64,000 bases of DNA, taken from NCBI RefSeq assembly GCF_018860805.1, contig NZ_JAHKQR010000001.1:469158-533157 (forward strand), read 5' to 3'. The stretch's first letter is position 1; each line of letters begins with the position of its first letter. Below the pieces are notes generated by a model. The model had not been told where the DNA came from and ran no database searches. It saw only the letters and a program-made list of their open reading frames with translations. A program made the position numbers and the translations under genes. The stretch comes from Aestuariibacter sp. A3R04. GTDB taxonomy: Bacteria > Pseudomonadota > Gammaproteobacteria > Enterobacterales > Alteromonadaceae. Of the stretch, positions 18,574-29,347 are shown piece by piece.

Positions 18574-20148
18574 ATGAGCGATACATTGGTCGAGCTATCG
18601 CGATGGCAGTTTGCATTAACTGCCATGTACCACTTTATCTTCGTTCCACTTACCCTTGGTCTTAGTTTTATGCTTGCCATCATGGAATCTGTTTACGTGA
18701 TGACAGGGAAAGAAATCTACAAAGAAATGACCAAGTTTTGGGGTAAGTTGTTCGGAATTAACTTCGCCATTGGTGTCGCAACAGGCCTCACCATGGAATT
18801 TCAGTTCGGCATGAACTGGTCTTATTACTCCCATTATGTAGGTGACATTTTTGGCGCGCCTTTGGCCATTGAAGGTTTGATGGCGTTTTTTCTTGAGTCT
18901 ACCTTCGTCGGCTTGTTTTTCTTTGGCTGGGACAGAATGTCGAAAGTCAAACACCTTATGGCGACCTGGCTTGTCGCAATTGGATCAAATTTCTCAGCGT
19001 TGTGGATCCTCATCGCCAATGGCTGGATGCAATATCCCGTGGGCGCTGAATTCAATATTGAATCCATGCGAATGGAAATGACCAGCTTTGCAGATGTCGT
19101 CTTTAATCCGGTGGCCCAGGTGAAATTTGTGCACACAGTGTCTGCTGGCTATACCACAGGTGCGATGTTCGTTTTGGCCATTTCAAGCTATTACTTACTC
19201 AAGCATCGACACGTTGCGTTTGCCCGTCGCTCTTTCGCAATTGCAGCGAGTTTTGGTTTGGCGTCGGTGCTTTCCGTTATTATTCTGGGTGACGAAAGTG
19301 GTTATGAGCTGGGTGATGTACAGAAAGTGAAGCTTGCTGCAGTGGAAGCGGAGTATGAAACGCACCCGGCTCCCGCGGCATTTACGATATTTGGCATACC
19401 CAATGACGAAGAAGAACGCACTGATTACGCGCTGCAGATCCCTTGGGCGATGGGCCTGATTGCTACCCGCAGTTTCGATGAAGAAGTGACAGGCATTAAA
19501 GATCTGAAAGCCCACAATCGGGAGCGTATTCTTTCCGGTATACAGGCTTACAAAAACATGGATGCGGTGCGCGATGGCACTGCTACCCCAGCGCAAATTG
19601 AATTGTTTGAAGAAAACAAGGGGAATTTGGGCTACGCCATGCTGCTGCAACCTTATACTGACGATGTTACCCAACCATCAGAAACTGCGCTGGACAAAGC
19701 GGTAGACTACAGTATTCCTCCCGTAGCACCTCTTTTTTACTCGTTCCGCATAATGGTATTAGCGGGTTTCCTTATGTTGGCATTGTTCGCCGCGTCTTTC
19801 TGGTACAGCACAAAACACAAAATTACCCAACCACGGTGGTTGCTTAAAGCGGCATTGTTTAGCTTGCCGTTGCCGTGGATTGCCTGTGAAGCCGGTTGGT
19901 TTGTCGCCGAGTTTGGCCGTCAGCCTTGGTCAATCGCCGAGGTATTGCCTGTGCATGTATCTGTGTCAAACCTGTCGGTTTCTGACGTTGTCTTTACCAT
20001 GGTGGGCTATACCCTCTTTTACACAGTCATGTTCATCATTGGCTTTTACTTAATGAAGAAATTTGCCACCAAGGGCCCTGTACCACCGCAAGATCACGGG
20101 GCTGAAGAAGATGTTATTGGCCTTACTACAAAAGGAGCAAACGCATGA
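18574..20148 (+). CDS. cydA: Cytochrome bd ubiquinol oxidase subunit I
   Basis: The catalytic quinol-oxidising and haem-binding subunit of the high-affinity terminal oxidase. The N-terminal [16 protein letters not shown] holds the axial histidine (H20, equivalent to E. coli H19). The Q-loop is the long form, with [13 protein letters not shown] and the FGRQPW segment that precedes EVLP, as in the E. coli CydA type. The start is ATG 18574 behind GGAG, not the TTG 15 nt upstream. It overlaps cydB by the ATGA motif. Confidence 0.97.
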   Translation: MSDTLVELSRWQFALTAMYHFIFVPLTLGLSFMLAIMESVYVMTGKEIYKEMTKFWGKLFGINFAIGVATGLTMEFQFGMNWSYYSHYVGDIFGAPLAIEGLMAFFLESTFVGLFFFGWDRMSKVKHLMATWLVAIGSNFSALWILIANGWMQYPVGAEFNIESMRMEMTSFADVVFNPVAQVKFVHTVSAGYTTGAMFVLAISSYYLLKHRHVAFARRSFAIAASFGLASVLSVIILGDESGYELGDVQKVKLAAVEAEYETHPAPAAFTIFGIPNDEEERTDYALQIPWAMGLIATRSFDEEVTGIKDLKAHNRERILSGIQAYKNMDAVRDGTATPAQIELFEENKGNLGYAMLLQPYTDDVTQPSETALDKAVDYSIPPVAPLFYSFRIMVLAGFLMLALFAASFWYSTKHKITQPRWLLKAALFSLPLPWIACEAGWFVAEFGRQPWSIAEVLPVHVSVSNLSVSDVVFTMVGYTLFYTVMFIIGFYLMKKFATKGPVPPQDHGAEEDVIGLTTKGANA

Positions 20149-21281
20149 TTGATTACGAGGTGCTTCGGGTAATTTGGTGGATACTGGTTGGTGTGTTGCT
20201 GATTGGTTTCGCTATTACAGATGGATTTGATCTCGGCGTGGGATCGCTGCTCACTATTATCGGCAGAACGGATGACGAACGCAGGGTGATGATAAATACG
20301 ATCGGTCCTCACTGGGATGGGAACCAGGTGTGGTTTATCACTGCAGGCGGTGCTATTTTTGCTGCCTGGCCAATGATTTACGCTACTGCGTTTTCAGGTT
20401 TTTACATTGCGCTGTTTCTTACACTTGCGGCACTGTGGATGCGACCTATTGGATTTGACTATCGCAGTAAACTACCCAGCGATAAATGGCGCAAGGGCTG
20501 GGACTGGGCACTGTTCGCAGGTGGTTTTGTCCCCTCCCTAATATTTGGCGTGGCCTTCGGAAACCTCTTGTTAGGTGTGCCTTATGAATTCGATAGTACG
20601 TTAAAGTCGACATACACGGGGTCATTTTTTGGCTTGCTTAATCCGTTTGCGATCTTAACTGGGTTGGTGTCTGTTTCCCTGCTGCTCAACCACGGTGCCA
20701 CCTTTCTGCAGATGAAAACCGATGGTTTTATTGAAATGCGTGCACGGGCTACATCTATGGTGTTGTCCTTAGCAACGGTCTTACTCTTTATTTTAGCGGG
20801 TATTTGGGTTGCCTTTGGTATTGATGGCTACGTGATTACGTCTGTCGTGGATACCATGGCAGTGTCAAACCCTACTGCTAAAACCGTAGTCACAGAAAGC
20901 GGCGCGTGGATGAATAACTACAGCTTGTATCCGTGGATGATCGCAGCGCCGGTATTGGGTATCGCAGGGGGACTCGCATGCGCCTTTTTCTCAAAACTAG
21001 GCCGTGCAGGTTGGGCTTTTGTTTCCAGCTCTGCCATGATAGCTGGCGTGATTTTAACGGCGGGCTTCTCCATGTTCCCGTTTCTAATGCCAAGCAGTAC
21101 CGTTCCTGGAAACAGCCTGACTATGTGGGATGCAACTTCCAGCGAGTTTACACTTAAGGTGATGTTTGTTGTCGCCTGTATCTTCGTACCCATTGTTCTG
21201 GCCTATACCGCTTATGCGTTTTATGTCATGCGCGGTCGGGTGAAACAATCTGATTTAAACAAATCACACGCCATTTACTAG
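20145..21281 (+). CDS. cydB: Cytochrome bd ubiquinol oxidase subunit II
   Basis: The second core subunit of cytochrome bd. The N-terminus shows the family block [15 protein letters not shown], followed by [13 protein letters not shown] and [11 protein letters not shown]. Length 378 aa matches the family and about eight to nine hydrophobic helices are visible. Its ATG overlaps the cydA stop, giving translational coupling, and cydX follows 8 nt after its stop. Confidence 0.97.
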   Translation: MIDYEVLRVIWWILVGVLLIGFAITDGFDLGVGSLLTIIGRTDDERRVMINTIGPHWDGNQVWFITAGGAIFAAWPMIYATAFSGFYIALFLTLAALWMRPIGFDYRSKLPSDKWRKGWDWALFAGGFVPSLIFGVAFGNLLLGVPYEFDSTLKSTYTGSFFGLLNPFAILTGLVSVSLLLNHGATFLQMKTDGFIEMRARATSMVLSLATVLLFILAGIWVAFGIDGYVITSVVDTMAVSNPTAKTVVTESGAWMNNYSLYPWMIAAPVLGIAGGLACAFFSKLGRAGWAFVSSSAMIAGVILTAGFSMFPFLMPSSTVPGNSLTMWDATSSEFTLKVMFVVACIFVPIVLAYTAYAFYVMRGRVKQSDLNKSHAIY

Positions 21282-21289
21282 GAGGCATT

Positions 21290-21403
21290 ATGTGGTACTT
21301 TACTTGGATTTTGGGTGTACTGTTGGCGTGTTCTTTCGGTATTATTAACGCCATGTGGCTGGAATCCACTGAAAACCTGGACCGCCCTGATACAGAAGAA
21401 TAA
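21290..21403 (+). CDS. cydX: Cytochrome bd small subunit CydX
   Basis: A 37-residue single-helix protein needed for stability of the bd oxidase in E. coli. It begins MWYFTWILGVLLACSFG, with the conserved MWYF/W start and a following NAMWLE segment that closely match CydX, and ends in an acidic tail. GGAGG at 21281-21285 precedes the ATG with good spacing. It lies directly between cydB and cydD and is easily missed because of its size. Confidence 0.93.
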   Translation: MWYFTWILGVLLACSFGIINAMWLESTENLDRPDTEE

Positions 21404-21411
21404 GAGGCAAT

Positions 21412-23022
21412 TTGAGTCAACCCCAACCCCCAACGTTGTCGCGCTGGTTTCAGCGCGTGGTTGCCACCGGTGATGTCGCCCCGCGCGGTGCTCTGGTGGC
21501 ACTCGTTTTGTTACACGTATTCAGAGACCTCACGCTGCTGGCGGGTTACTGGGGTTTTGCGGCCATCGTAACCGATTGGGTAGTCAATACTAAACCGGGG
21601 ACGGAGCACATGTGGTGGCTAGTTGCTGCGGCGCTGTTCGCAATGTGGCTAAGTCAGGGCGTTACTTTGTTTCTCAATCATCGCTGGCGCCTTTCGCTAC
21701 TTTCACAACTGCAAAACCGGTTACTTTCTACCTTTGCCCGCCAGCAACACGCGTTGGCGCGTCAGCACTCATCTTTCTACTGGCAAACTATGTGGCAATT
21801 GCATTTGCCCGCCATCGTCAACTGGCACTTCGACTACCGCGTACAGCAAATGGTAGCAGTGATCGTTCCCGTGTTTGCACTAGTGGCTATCTTTGCTGTC
21901 AACCTAGTGGTTGGCGCGAGCTTACTGCTGACGCTGCCAGTCGTTCCGGTGTTTATGATCCTCGTCGGCAAAGGTGCGGCAATATTACATCGCAAGCATT
22001 TTGTTGCGTTGGAGAGACTGGGAACGCTCTTTGTAGACCGTTTGTCGGCTCTGCCACTGCTATCTCAATTTACCGCTCACGACAGGCAGGGAAAGCTGCT
22101 GGATGACGCGGGGCAGCGTCTCAAAGAAAGAGCAATGAAAGTGGTATCCGTCGCTTTTTTATCCACAACAGTGCTCGATTTCTTTTCTACCCTAGCGGTG
22201 GCACTCATTGCCGTCTACATTGGTTTTACTCTGTTAGGTGAATTTAACCTCGGCGAAGACATTAATTTGCATCAGGGGCTCTGGTTATTGTTAACGGCTC
22301 CCTTGCTGTTGGCGGAAATGAAAAAACTGGGTCAGTTTTACCATCAAAAAGCCCAGGCTGAAGCCGCCCGTGAAGCGCTGGGCGATTTATTGATAGCAGC
22401 TGCACCGGTAACCAGCAGAGCAGACTGCACATTCACATCTGTGCATATCCAAGGAGAACTGACCCAGGCACCTATGTTAAGAATCGAAGGCTTAACACTA
22501 AAAAATGGAGACTGGATAAAGTTAAAAGGCCCATCAGGTGCGGGTAAAACCGTTTTGATGGAGTATTTGAGTGGGCAACGGCCGGGTTTGGCCACTCCCC
22601 TTAGTGAGTATGCTTTGCTTACCCAAACACCGGTGATCTTACCGGGAAGTGTGAGAGATAATCTGACCCTGGGTAGGGCATTTAGTGACTGCGAACTACA
22701 CCGGGTGATAGAAAGTGTTGGCCTGACAGACTGGGTAAGTGCTTTGCCCGTCCGAATGGATACACCAATGGGCGAGTACCCCCCAATTTCAGGTGGGCAG
22801 GCGCAACGCCTGGCACTTGCAAGAATGTTGCTCAGGAACCCTAAAATTTGGTTGTTGGACGAGCCAACTGCCCATTTGCCCACAGAACAACACGATGCTA
22901 TCAGCTGTTTGATTCGTAAAACATGTGCTAACAGTACGGTAATTTGGGCCTCCCACAAACCCTTGCCCGAAAGTTGGTTTACTCAGCAGTGGCAAATAGC
23001 ACAAGGCGTATTGTCAGCATGA
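21412..23022 (+). CDS. cydD: Thiol/haem ABC exporter subunit CydD
   Basis: One half of the heterodimeric CydDC ABC exporter, which moves glutathione/cysteine to the periplasm and is required to assemble cytochrome bd. The membrane domain occupies about residues 20-320; the nucleotide-binding domain has Walker A GPSGAGKT, signature SGGQAQR and Walker B IWLLDEPTAHL. It starts at TTG 21412, with AAGAGG placed 5-10 nt upstream. The stop overlaps the cydC start (ATGA). Confidence 0.93.
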   Translation: MSQPQPPTLSRWFQRVVATGDVAPRGALVALVLLHVFRDLTLLAGYWGFAAIVTDWVVNTKPGTEHMWWLVAAALFAMWLSQGVTLFLNHRWRLSLLSQLQNRLLSTFARQQHALARQHSSFYWQTMWQLHLPAIVNWHFDYRVQQMVAVIVPVFALVAIFAVNLVVGASLLLTLPVVPVFMILVGKGAAILHRKHFVALERLGTLFVDRLSALPLLSQFTAHDRQGKLLDDAGQRLKERAMKVVSVAFLSTTVLDFFSTLAVALIAVYIGFTLLGEFNLGEDINLHQGLWLLLTAPLLLAEMKKLGQFYHQKAQAEAAREALGDLLIAAAPVTSRADCTFTSVHIQGELTQAPMLRIEGLTLKNGDWIKLKGPSGAGKTVLMEYLSGQRPGLATPLSEYALLTQTPVILPGSVRDNLTLGRAFSDCELHRVIESVGLTDWVSALPVRMDTPMGEYPPISGGQAQRLALARMLLRNPKIWLLDEPTAHLPTEQHDAISCLIRKTCANSTVIWASHKPLPESWFTQQWQIAQGVLSA

Positions 23023-24524
23023 GTAAAATTCCTTTTGTGAGTTTGTTTTTGGCTGTGGTTCACAGCAGTGCAGGACTACTTATTCTTATATTTTCCAGCT
23101 GGTTTATTGCCGCCTGTGCACTTGTGCCCGTCAATTTCAATTACATGTTGCCTGCGGTAATTATTCGCGCTCTTGCACTTATTCGCATTGGGGCTGGGTA
23201 TGGCCATATGTGGTTGGCTCATCACGATCTACTGGGGCGTACTGCCTGGTTGAGAAGTAATTTATTTCATCGGCTGAAAGATCAACATCTACCGAGTAAA
23301 ACGGGAGACGTAGAGCGATTGGCGGCACAAACAGAAACCCTGTCATCCATTTGGGTTGGCTGGGTTTCACATCAGGCCAGCGCAGTGGTGCTGATTTTAC
23401 TGTCGGTGTCGATTTGCAGTTATCTTGCACTGCCCGGATATACTGTCATGTGGGTGATCGCCAGCGCGTGGTTGGTGCTTACAGTATGGCTCATTCAATT
23501 TGGCTTCAGAAAAGCCGTAGAACAGACAAAAATGGAGAATCGCTTTCGGTTTGAGTCTGAACATTTTTTTAATAGCAGTAGTTTGTGGCATCTGCAGTTG
23601 CAAGAAAATAACGGTACCTTTACATCGCCACCTGAGCTTCGCGGGGTGTGGAAGCAGCATCAAATCATTGAGTCGGCAGGACAGTGGGGATTGTGGCTTA
23701 TTCAGGGGCTGGCCATCGTTGGTATTTTAGTGCTGTTTGCTAAGCAAACCCTCATAGGTTTTGGTGAGCCAACCGTATTGATTGTTCCTATGCTTTTGCT
23801 GAGTATCAGTGATTGGTTAGGGCGACCACTGACTACCGCTGCGCACTACGGCAAGTTTCACCAGGCAAAAGTAGCAGTAGCCGACAACGAGGCTGTATCC
23901 TTGCCTGCCCGCGCAGGCGACCAGGCGACCAATCAGATTACCCTCGATCGCTTTCAGGCTGCTACCATCAAAGAGGGCGTTTCTGCAACCATACCCGCAC
24001 GAGGCCTGGTGATATTGTCGGGGCCGTCAGGCAGCGGCAAATCGTCACTTCTTAAAGCCCTTGCCGGGCTGACAACTGCCAAAGGCAAGTTGCACTTCGA
24101 CCATAGAAACGTGCAAATAGGGCGGCGAGACGGTTGGATTTACATTGAGCAGTCACCTGTGATCCTTGAAGCCAGTGTGATAATGAATCTGTGCCCTGCG
24201 GAGGTGTCACCTGATCCACAGTTGTGTCATCGGGCCATACACATATTTGGGCTTGACCATTTGAGTAATATGAAAGAATGGTTAGGGAAGGGAGGAAGAA
24301 GATTATCTGGGGGTGAAGCAAAGAGATTGTCGCTGGCAAGGGCATATATTGCGGAGCCTAAGGTGTGGCTGGTGGACGAACCTTTTGAAGGTCTGGATGT
24401 GGACAATCAGGAAGTCATCGCCCGGGCGCTTGTCGCGCAAAGTGAACATGCCCTTGTGATCATCGCCACTCATGTTATACCTGGTACGATAAAGGCTCAG
24501 CATCCTCAGTGTATTGTTTTGTAA
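23019..24524 (+). CDS. cydC: Thiol/haem ABC exporter subunit CydC
   Basis: The second CydDC half-transporter. The membrane domain starts at once (SLFLAVVHSSAGLLIL); the ATPase domain has Walker A GPSGSGKSS, signature LSGGEAKR and Walker B VWLVDEPFEGLD. The start at 23019 overlaps the cydD stop by four bases, which is preferred over an in-frame start 75 nt upstream inside cydD. The ATPase domain is on the short side but all motifs are present. Confidence 0.92.
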   Translation: MSKIPFVSLFLAVVHSSAGLLILIFSSWFIAACALVPVNFNYMLPAVIIRALALIRIGAGYGHMWLAHHDLLGRTAWLRSNLFHRLKDQHLPSKTGDVERLAAQTETLSSIWVGWVSHQASAVVLILLSVSICSYLALPGYTVMWVIASAWLVLTVWLIQFGFRKAVEQTKMENRFRFESEHFFNSSSLWHLQLQENNGTFTSPPELRGVWKQHQIIESAGQWGLWLIQGLAIVGILVLFAKQTLIGFGEPTVLIVPMLLLSISDWLGRPLTTAAHYGKFHQAKVAVADNEAVSLPARAGDQATNQITLDRFQAATIKEGVSATIPARGLVILSGPSGSGKSSLLKALAGLTTAKGKLHFDHRNVQIGRRDGWIYIEQSPVILEASVIMNLCPAEVSPDPQLCHRAIHIFGLDHLSNMKEWLGKGGRRLSGGEAKRLSLARAYIAEPKVWLVDEPFEGLDVDNQEVIARALVAQSEHALVIIATHVIPGTIKAQHPQCIVL

Positions 24525-24629
24525 ACGGAATCATTGTGTTTATGTCTTGAGCAGTTTGATTCCTTCAAGCAAATAGGCACTAATACTGGTTTTCGCACTG
24601 ACAAAAAAACGCCTGATAAGGAGAAAGCC

Positions 24630-25040
24630 ATGGCAACATCACAACCGTTTGAAATAGAGTTTGATGTTCGATTTTATGAAACCGACGGGCTGGGACACGT
24701 AGGGAACACGGTTCACGTGGGGTGGTTTGAAGCTGCGAGGGAACCGTTATTCCGGTTGTTCTCTCCAACGTTGGATTTATCGACGTGGCCGCTAATTCTG
24801 GCCAGTTATAAGGTCGATTTCCTCGCCCAAATTTATTACGGCAAGCCGGTAGTGGTAAAAACTTGGGTGGGGCGTTTGGGGGGCAGTTCCTTCGACGTAT
24901 ATCAGGAAATCTGGCAAAGTGGTGTTCACTGTGCCACTGGTAACACGACTATGGTACATTTTAATTATCAAAGCCAAAAGGCAGAAGCGATCCCCGATAA
25001 TATTCGGGAGAGAATGCTCGACCACCTGAGAGAGGCGTAA
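24630..25040 (+). CDS. Acyl-CoA thioesterase, hotdog fold (4HBT/YbgC-like)
   Basis: A small cytoplasmic thioesterase of the 4-hydroxybenzoyl-CoA thioesterase group. The motif RFYETDGLGHVGNTVHVGWFEAAR is characteristic (its D...GHVGN...Y/WFEAAR pattern carries the usual catalytic aspartate). Length 136 aa fits. ATG at 24630 follows AAGGAGAAA. Its stop overlaps the ATG of the next gene by one base, so the two are coupled. Confidence 0.85.
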   Translation: MATSQPFEIEFDVRFYETDGLGHVGNTVHVGWFEAAREPLFRLFSPTLDLSTWPLILASYKVDFLAQIYYGKPVVVKTWVGRLGGSSFDVYQEIWQSGVHCATGNTTMVHFNYQSQKAEAIPDNIRERMLDHLREA

Positions 25041-25750
25041 TGCACCCGAGTCAAACCGATTTCATCACTGTGGTGGACGATGTATTGCCACCGGAACTAT
25101 GCAAGAACATTATCACTGCTTTTGAGAATTGCAGTAACTTGAAACAAGGCCAAACCGGTGGAGGCGTCGACGTAGAAAAGAAGCGCAGTATGGATGTTTC
25201 TTTCACTCAGGACCCGGTATTTAAACCCTTTTTGCAGGACGTCATGACGAGAACCGGAAATGCGTTGCTTCGTTACATCGACAACCACTTCTACTCTCTT
25301 GTTGGGCCCATTGGATTAACTGTGCGCCATCCTTCCACTGGCGAACCAGTAAAACTCACCGGCGATAATTATGAAGAAGTGGGAAGGCCCAATCTGGCAA
25401 ATTTGGTTAATTATCTGTTCCGTATCGGTGACATAAACACGCAGCGGTATGCGGCAAACAAAGGCGGATACCCTTATTGGCACTCAGAGATCTATCCGCA
25501 ACTTCCACATAATGACGCATTGCATCGGGTACTGTTGTTCATGTTCTATTTAAACGATGTGGAAGACGGGGGAGAAACGGATTTTTACTATCAGCAGCGC
25601 AGTGTGACACCGAAGGTGGGTAGAATGGTCATTGCTCCCGCCGGCTTTACCCATACCCACCGTGGACAGATCCCGAAGAGTAACGACAAATATATTCTTA
25701 CGTCCTGGCTGCTATTTAATCCTGCAGAGCGTATTTATACACAGAGGTAG
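25040..25750 (+). CDS. 2OG-Fe(II) oxygenase, prolyl-4-hydroxylase-like
   Basis: A double-stranded beta-helix oxygenase resembling prolyl 4-hydroxylase (LNDVEDGGETDF is the typical central strand pair). Expected iron ligands are HxD and a distal histidine; here the first is H148-S-E150 (WHSEIYP), and the distal one is H205 or H207 in FTHTHRG. Lysine 217 (KYILTSW) would bind the 2-oxoglutarate carboxylate. The change from D to E in the iron triad is unusual for this group. Target unknown. Confidence 0.8.
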   Translation: MHPSQTDFITVVDDVLPPELCKNIITAFENCSNLKQGQTGGGVDVEKKRSMDVSFTQDPVFKPFLQDVMTRTGNALLRYIDNHFYSLVGPIGLTVRHPSTGEPVKLTGDNYEEVGRPNLANLVNYLFRIGDINTQRYAANKGGYPYWHSEIYPQLPHNDALHRVLLFMFYLNDVEDGGETDFYYQQRSVTPKVGRMVIAPAGFTHTHRGQIPKSNDKYILTSWLLFNPAERIYTQR

Positions 25751-25788
25751 TTTGTTAGTACTTACTAGTTGTGTTGTTACAGACACAC

Positions 25789-26265
25789 CTAGTATTTTTC
25801 TACGGCTGTGCCTGTCATTGAGTATCCAACAGAGGCGATATCGCCAACCCAGCCTTTGGTGGAAAGAGTTCCTGTAACCCAAATGGCGTCATATAAATCA
25901 TCAATGGCCACGCCTTCTTTAAACGTTACATAAACAATCTGGTTGGAAGCTGGTGGTGGTACGTGTATACATGCGCCAAAAAAAGGAACCAATAGAAATT
26001 CAGTGGTGAGTTCTTCGGTACCTTCTAATGGGACAACAAAACCAGGGATCTTCACAAACTCCCCGTTTAGCTCATCCACTACAGGTGCGTTGGGTTGCAA
26101 TTGAGCCATGGTACTTTCGTGGCTGCTGACAGGTGGTGGTGCAAGCTCGTTAAAGCCGGGCGGAACTAAATCTTCCCAAAAAACTTCTTTGGGTGTTTTA
26201 GCCGACGCGGTGAGAGCAACGCAACACAGTGTAACAGTCAGCATAAAGGTTTTGATGTAATGCAT
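25789..26265 (-). CDS. DUF3299 exported protein
   Basis: A small periplasmic protein of the DUF3299 family. A signal peptide (ends ALTASA-KT) precedes the family blocks WEDLVPPGF, GFVVPLEGTEE and the LVPFFGACIHVPPPASNQIV segment (key residues CIHVPPPPxN). Related proteins occur next to ABC-type macrolide/lipoprotein exporters, but no exporter is beside it here. It lies 100 nt downstream of uvrA on the same strand. Start at 26265 gives a proper signal peptide. Confidence 0.83.
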   Translation of the reverse strand: MHYIKTFMLTVTLCCVALTASAKTPKEVFWEDLVPPGFNELAPPPVSSHESTMAQLQPNAPVVDELNGEFVKIPGFVVPLEGTEELTTEFLLVPFFGACIHVPPPASNQIVYVTFKEGVAIDDLYDAIWVTGTLSTKGWVGDIASVGYSMTGTAVEKY

Positions 26266-26364
26266 GTTTTCCAAACCGGTTAATATTTTTATGTCGCTAT
26301 TATGCCATGTATCGACGACAGTAAAGGGGTCGTTCGGCGAACACATCCCTGTGCTAGTCGATAA

Positions 26365-29187
26365 TTACAACATGGGGCCAAGGAAACGCCCTGTATGGGA
26401 CTGCTTGGCGTTTGCTACCTCTTCCGGGGTGCCTTGTGCGATAATCTGACCGCCGCCGGAGCCGCCTTCAGGACCCAGATCGACAATCCAGTCTGCGGTT
26501 TTTATTACGTCGAGGTTGTGTTCGATAACCACCACGGTGTTTCCGTGATCCCGCAGACGATGCAATACCACCAGAAGCTGTTTGATGTCGTGGAAGTGGA
26601 GTCCTGTGGTGGGCTCGTCAAGTATATAAAGGGTTTGTCCGGTATCCCGTTTTGACAGTTCTTTGGCCAGTTTTACCCGCTGTGCTTCACCTCCTGATAA
26701 AGTGGTAGCAGCCTGACCAAGGCGAATATAACCCAGACCTACGTCCATGAGTGTTTGCAGTTTACGGGCAATGGATGGAATGGCATCGAAAAAGCTACGG
26801 GCGTCTTCAACGGTCATTTCCAGTACTTCGTGAATATTTTTACCCTTGTACTGCACCTCTAACGTTTCGCGGTTATATCGCTTACCCTTGCACACGTCGC
26901 AGGGCACGTAGACATCAGGCAAAAAGTGCATTTCCACTTTAATTACGCCGTCGCCCTGGCAGGCTTCACAGCGCCCTCCTTTTACGTTAAAGCTAAATCG
27001 TCCGGGTTTGTAACCCCGGGAACGGGCTTCCTGCGTGCCAGCGAACATTTCCCGAATAGGTGTGAAAATACCGGCGTAGGTTGCGGGGTTAGAGCGTGGA
27101 GTGCGACCAATTGGGCTTTGATCTATGTCTACTACTTTGTCAAGCTGCTCAAGGCCCGCCATTGTTTTATAAGGGGCGGGTTCTGACGTGGTGGCTTTGT
27201 TTAGCTCCCGGTGTGCAATACGGTAAAACGTATCATTAACCAGTGTAGATTTTCCTGAACCGGACACCCCGGTCACACAGGTCATCAAGCCGACGGGGAT
27301 ATTCAGCGTGACGTCTTTGAGATTGTTTCCCGACGCGCCTTCCAACTTGAGCCATTTGTCTTTCTGATGGGCTGTGCGCTTGGCGGGAACGTCAATCTTC
27401 TCTCTACCAGACAGATATTTCCCAGTGAGTGAGTCTTCACTATTTAAGATGTCTTCCAGCGAGCCTGCCGCGATAATTTCACCGCCGTGAACGCCTGCGC
27501 CTGGGCCGATATCCACCACGAAGTCAGCTTCACGGATAGCGTCTTCATCGTGCTCTACTACCAGCACGGTGTTACCCAAATCGCGAAGACGCGTGAGGGT
27601 TTTTAGCAAACGCTCATTGTCCCGTTGGTGTAATCCAATAGAGGGTTCGTCGAGTACGTACATGACGCCTACCAAGCCAGCGCCAATTTGACTGGCTAAG
27701 CGGATCCGCTGAGCTTCCCCTCCTGAGAGCGTGTCAGCACTGCGGGACATGGACAGGTAGTTGAGGCCCACATTGACCAAAAAACCAAGTCGGTCGAGAA
27801 TTTCCTTGAGGATTTTTTCAGCTATTTGCGCTTTTTGCCCCTGTAAATTCAGTGTTTCGAAGAAGTCGTAAGCCTCTGAAATCGACATTTCAGTAATAGT
27901 GGGCAAATTGGTACTTTCTATGTAAACGTGACGCGCTTCTTCCCGAAGACGGGCACCACCACAACTGTTACAGGGTTGCTGCGACAGGTGTTTGGCCAGC
28001 TCTTCACGCACGGCATTGGATTCCGTTTCCCGGTATCGACGCTCCATGTTTGGAATGATCCCTTCAAAGGGATGCTTGCGCTCCATTACATCGCCGCGTT
28101 CGTTTATATATTTAAATTTAAGCGACTTTCCCTTAGAGCCATACAACACCGCGTTTTTTGCCTCTTCAGGCAGTTCGCCAAATGGTGTAGTCAAGCTGAA
28201 TTTGTATTCGTCGGCAACAGCCTGAAGCATTTGAAAATAATAGTAGCTCCGTTTGTCCCAACCGCGTATGGCACCTCCGGACAAACTAAGCTCGTCATTT
28301 GTGACAACCAGCGCTGGATCGAAAAACTGACGGGTACCAAGGCCGTCACACGTCGGGCAGGCACCGGCCGGGTTGTTAAATGAAAACAGTCGCGGCTCTA
28401 GTTCGCTCAGGCTGTAGCCACAGTGTGGGCAGGCGAAGTTGGCGGAAAACATGATTTCTTCCGCGCCCGGATCGTCCATGTAGGCCACTTTTGCGTTTCC
28501 GCCAGCGAGCTCGAGGGCGGTTTCGAAAGATTCAGCAAGGCGAAGTTGTAAATCGTCCCTCACTTTGAAACGGTCTACAACCACTTCAATGGTGTGTTTT
28601 TTTCGCAAATCCAGCTCTGGAGGATCCGATAAATCACACACTTCACCATCAATTCGCGCTCTGATAAAGCCCTGTGCAGCCAGGTTCTGCAGCGTTTTTA
28701 CGTGTTCGCCTTTGCGTTCTTGTATCACTGGTGCCAGCAGCATTAGCTTTGTGCCTTCCGGCATATCTAACACTTTGTCCACCATCTGACTGACAGTTTG
28801 TGCGTCCAGGGGGACATCGTGCTCAGGACAGCGTGGTGTGCCCACGCGAGCAAACATTAAACGCAGGTAATCATAAATTTCGGTAATAGTTCCAACGGTG
28901 GAGCGAGGATTGTGCGATGTTGATTTTTGCTCGATGGAAATAGCAGGAGACAAGCCTTCGATGTGATCGACATCTGGTTTCTCCATCATGGACAGAAATT
29001 GGCGGGCGTAGGCTGAAAGTGACTCTACGTAGCGCCGTTGACCTTCAGCATAAAGGGTATCGAAGGCGAGAGATGATTTACCGGAACCCGACAGGCCCGT
29101 AATTACCACGAGTTTGTCTCTGGGAAGGGTTAAATCGACGTTTTTTAGATTGTGGGTGCGGGCACCCCGTATTTCGATTTTGTCCAT
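26365..29187 (-). CDS. uvrA: Excinuclease ABC subunit A
   Basis: The damage-recognition ATPase of nucleotide excision repair. Two ABC ATPase modules are present (Walker [10 protein letters not shown] near residue 32 and GVSGSGKST near 640), each with LSGGEAQR signatures and LDEPS/LDEPT Walker B. Zinc-finger cysteines occur as CPHCGYS...CPTCDG and CEACQGDG...CDVCKGK. Length 940 aa is standard. The start at 29187 gives the usual [16 protein letters not shown]. No LexA-type CTGT-N8-ACAG box was seen upstream. Confidence 0.97.
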   Translation of the reverse strand: MDKIEIRGARTHNLKNVDLTLPRDKLVVITGLSGSGKSSLAFDTLYAEGQRRYVESLSAYARQFLSMMEKPDVDHIEGLSPAISIEQKSTSHNPRSTVGTITEIYDYLRLMFARVGTPRCPEHDVPLDAQTVSQMVDKVLDMPEGTKLMLLAPVIQERKGEHVKTLQNLAAQGFIRARIDGEVCDLSDPPELDLRKKHTIEVVVDRFKVRDDLQLRLAESFETALELAGGNAKVAYMDDPGAEEIMFSANFACPHCGYSLSELEPRLFSFNNPAGACPTCDGLGTRQFFDPALVVTNDELSLSGGAIRGWDKRSYYYFQMLQAVADEYKFSLTTPFGELPEEAKNAVLYGSKGKSLKFKYINERGDVMERKHPFEGIIPNMERRYRETESNAVREELAKHLSQQPCNSCGGARLREEARHVYIESTNLPTITEMSISEAYDFFETLNLQGQKAQIAEKILKEILDRLGFLVNVGLNYLSMSRSADTLSGGEAQRIRLASQIGAGLVGVMYVLDEPSIGLHQRDNERLLKTLTRLRDLGNTVLVVEHDEDAIREADFVVDIGPGAGVHGGEIIAAGSLEDILNSEDSLTGKYLSGREKIDVPAKRTAHQKDKWLKLEGASGNNLKDVTLNIPVGLMTCVTGVSGSGKSTLVNDTFYRIAHRELNKATTSEPAPYKTMAGLEQLDKVVDIDQSPIGRTPRSNPATYAGIFTPIREMFAGTQEARSRGYKPGRFSFNVKGGRCEACQGDGVIKVEMHFLPDVYVPCDVCKGKRYNRETLEVQYKGKNIHEVLEMTVEDARSFFDAIPSIARKLQTLMDVGLGYIRLGQAATTLSGGEAQRVKLAKELSKRDTGQTLYILDEPTTGLHFHDIKQLLVVLHRLRDHGNTVVVIEHNLDVIKTADWIVDLGPEGGSGGGQIIAQGTPEEVANAKQSHTGRFLGPML

Positions 29188-29347
29188 TGAAACCTGAGAA
29201 TTGCCAAAAGAGAAATTATGCCACACTAGGCGCGAAAATTAATCATTACTTACGTGTTATCAGTCACAGAGATCAGTTGACAAGGCCGGTACACTGGGCG
29301 GATTTATTATCTGTGTTACACTTCGCCCTCAAAGAAGAACGGGGACG

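Noticed and set aside
22344..22958. A long antisense frame (204 codons) inside cydD
   Set aside because: Lies wholly opposite a well-supported gene; its residues mirror the cydD codons and show no domain.
27928..28383. A 151-codon plus-strand frame inside uvrA
   Set aside because: It is antisense to conserved uvrA sequence and has no family resemblance.
29188..29347. Search for a LexA/SOS box upstream of uvrA (and of ssb)
   Set aside because: No CTGT-N8-ACAG match was found in either upstream region, so no SOS site is called.
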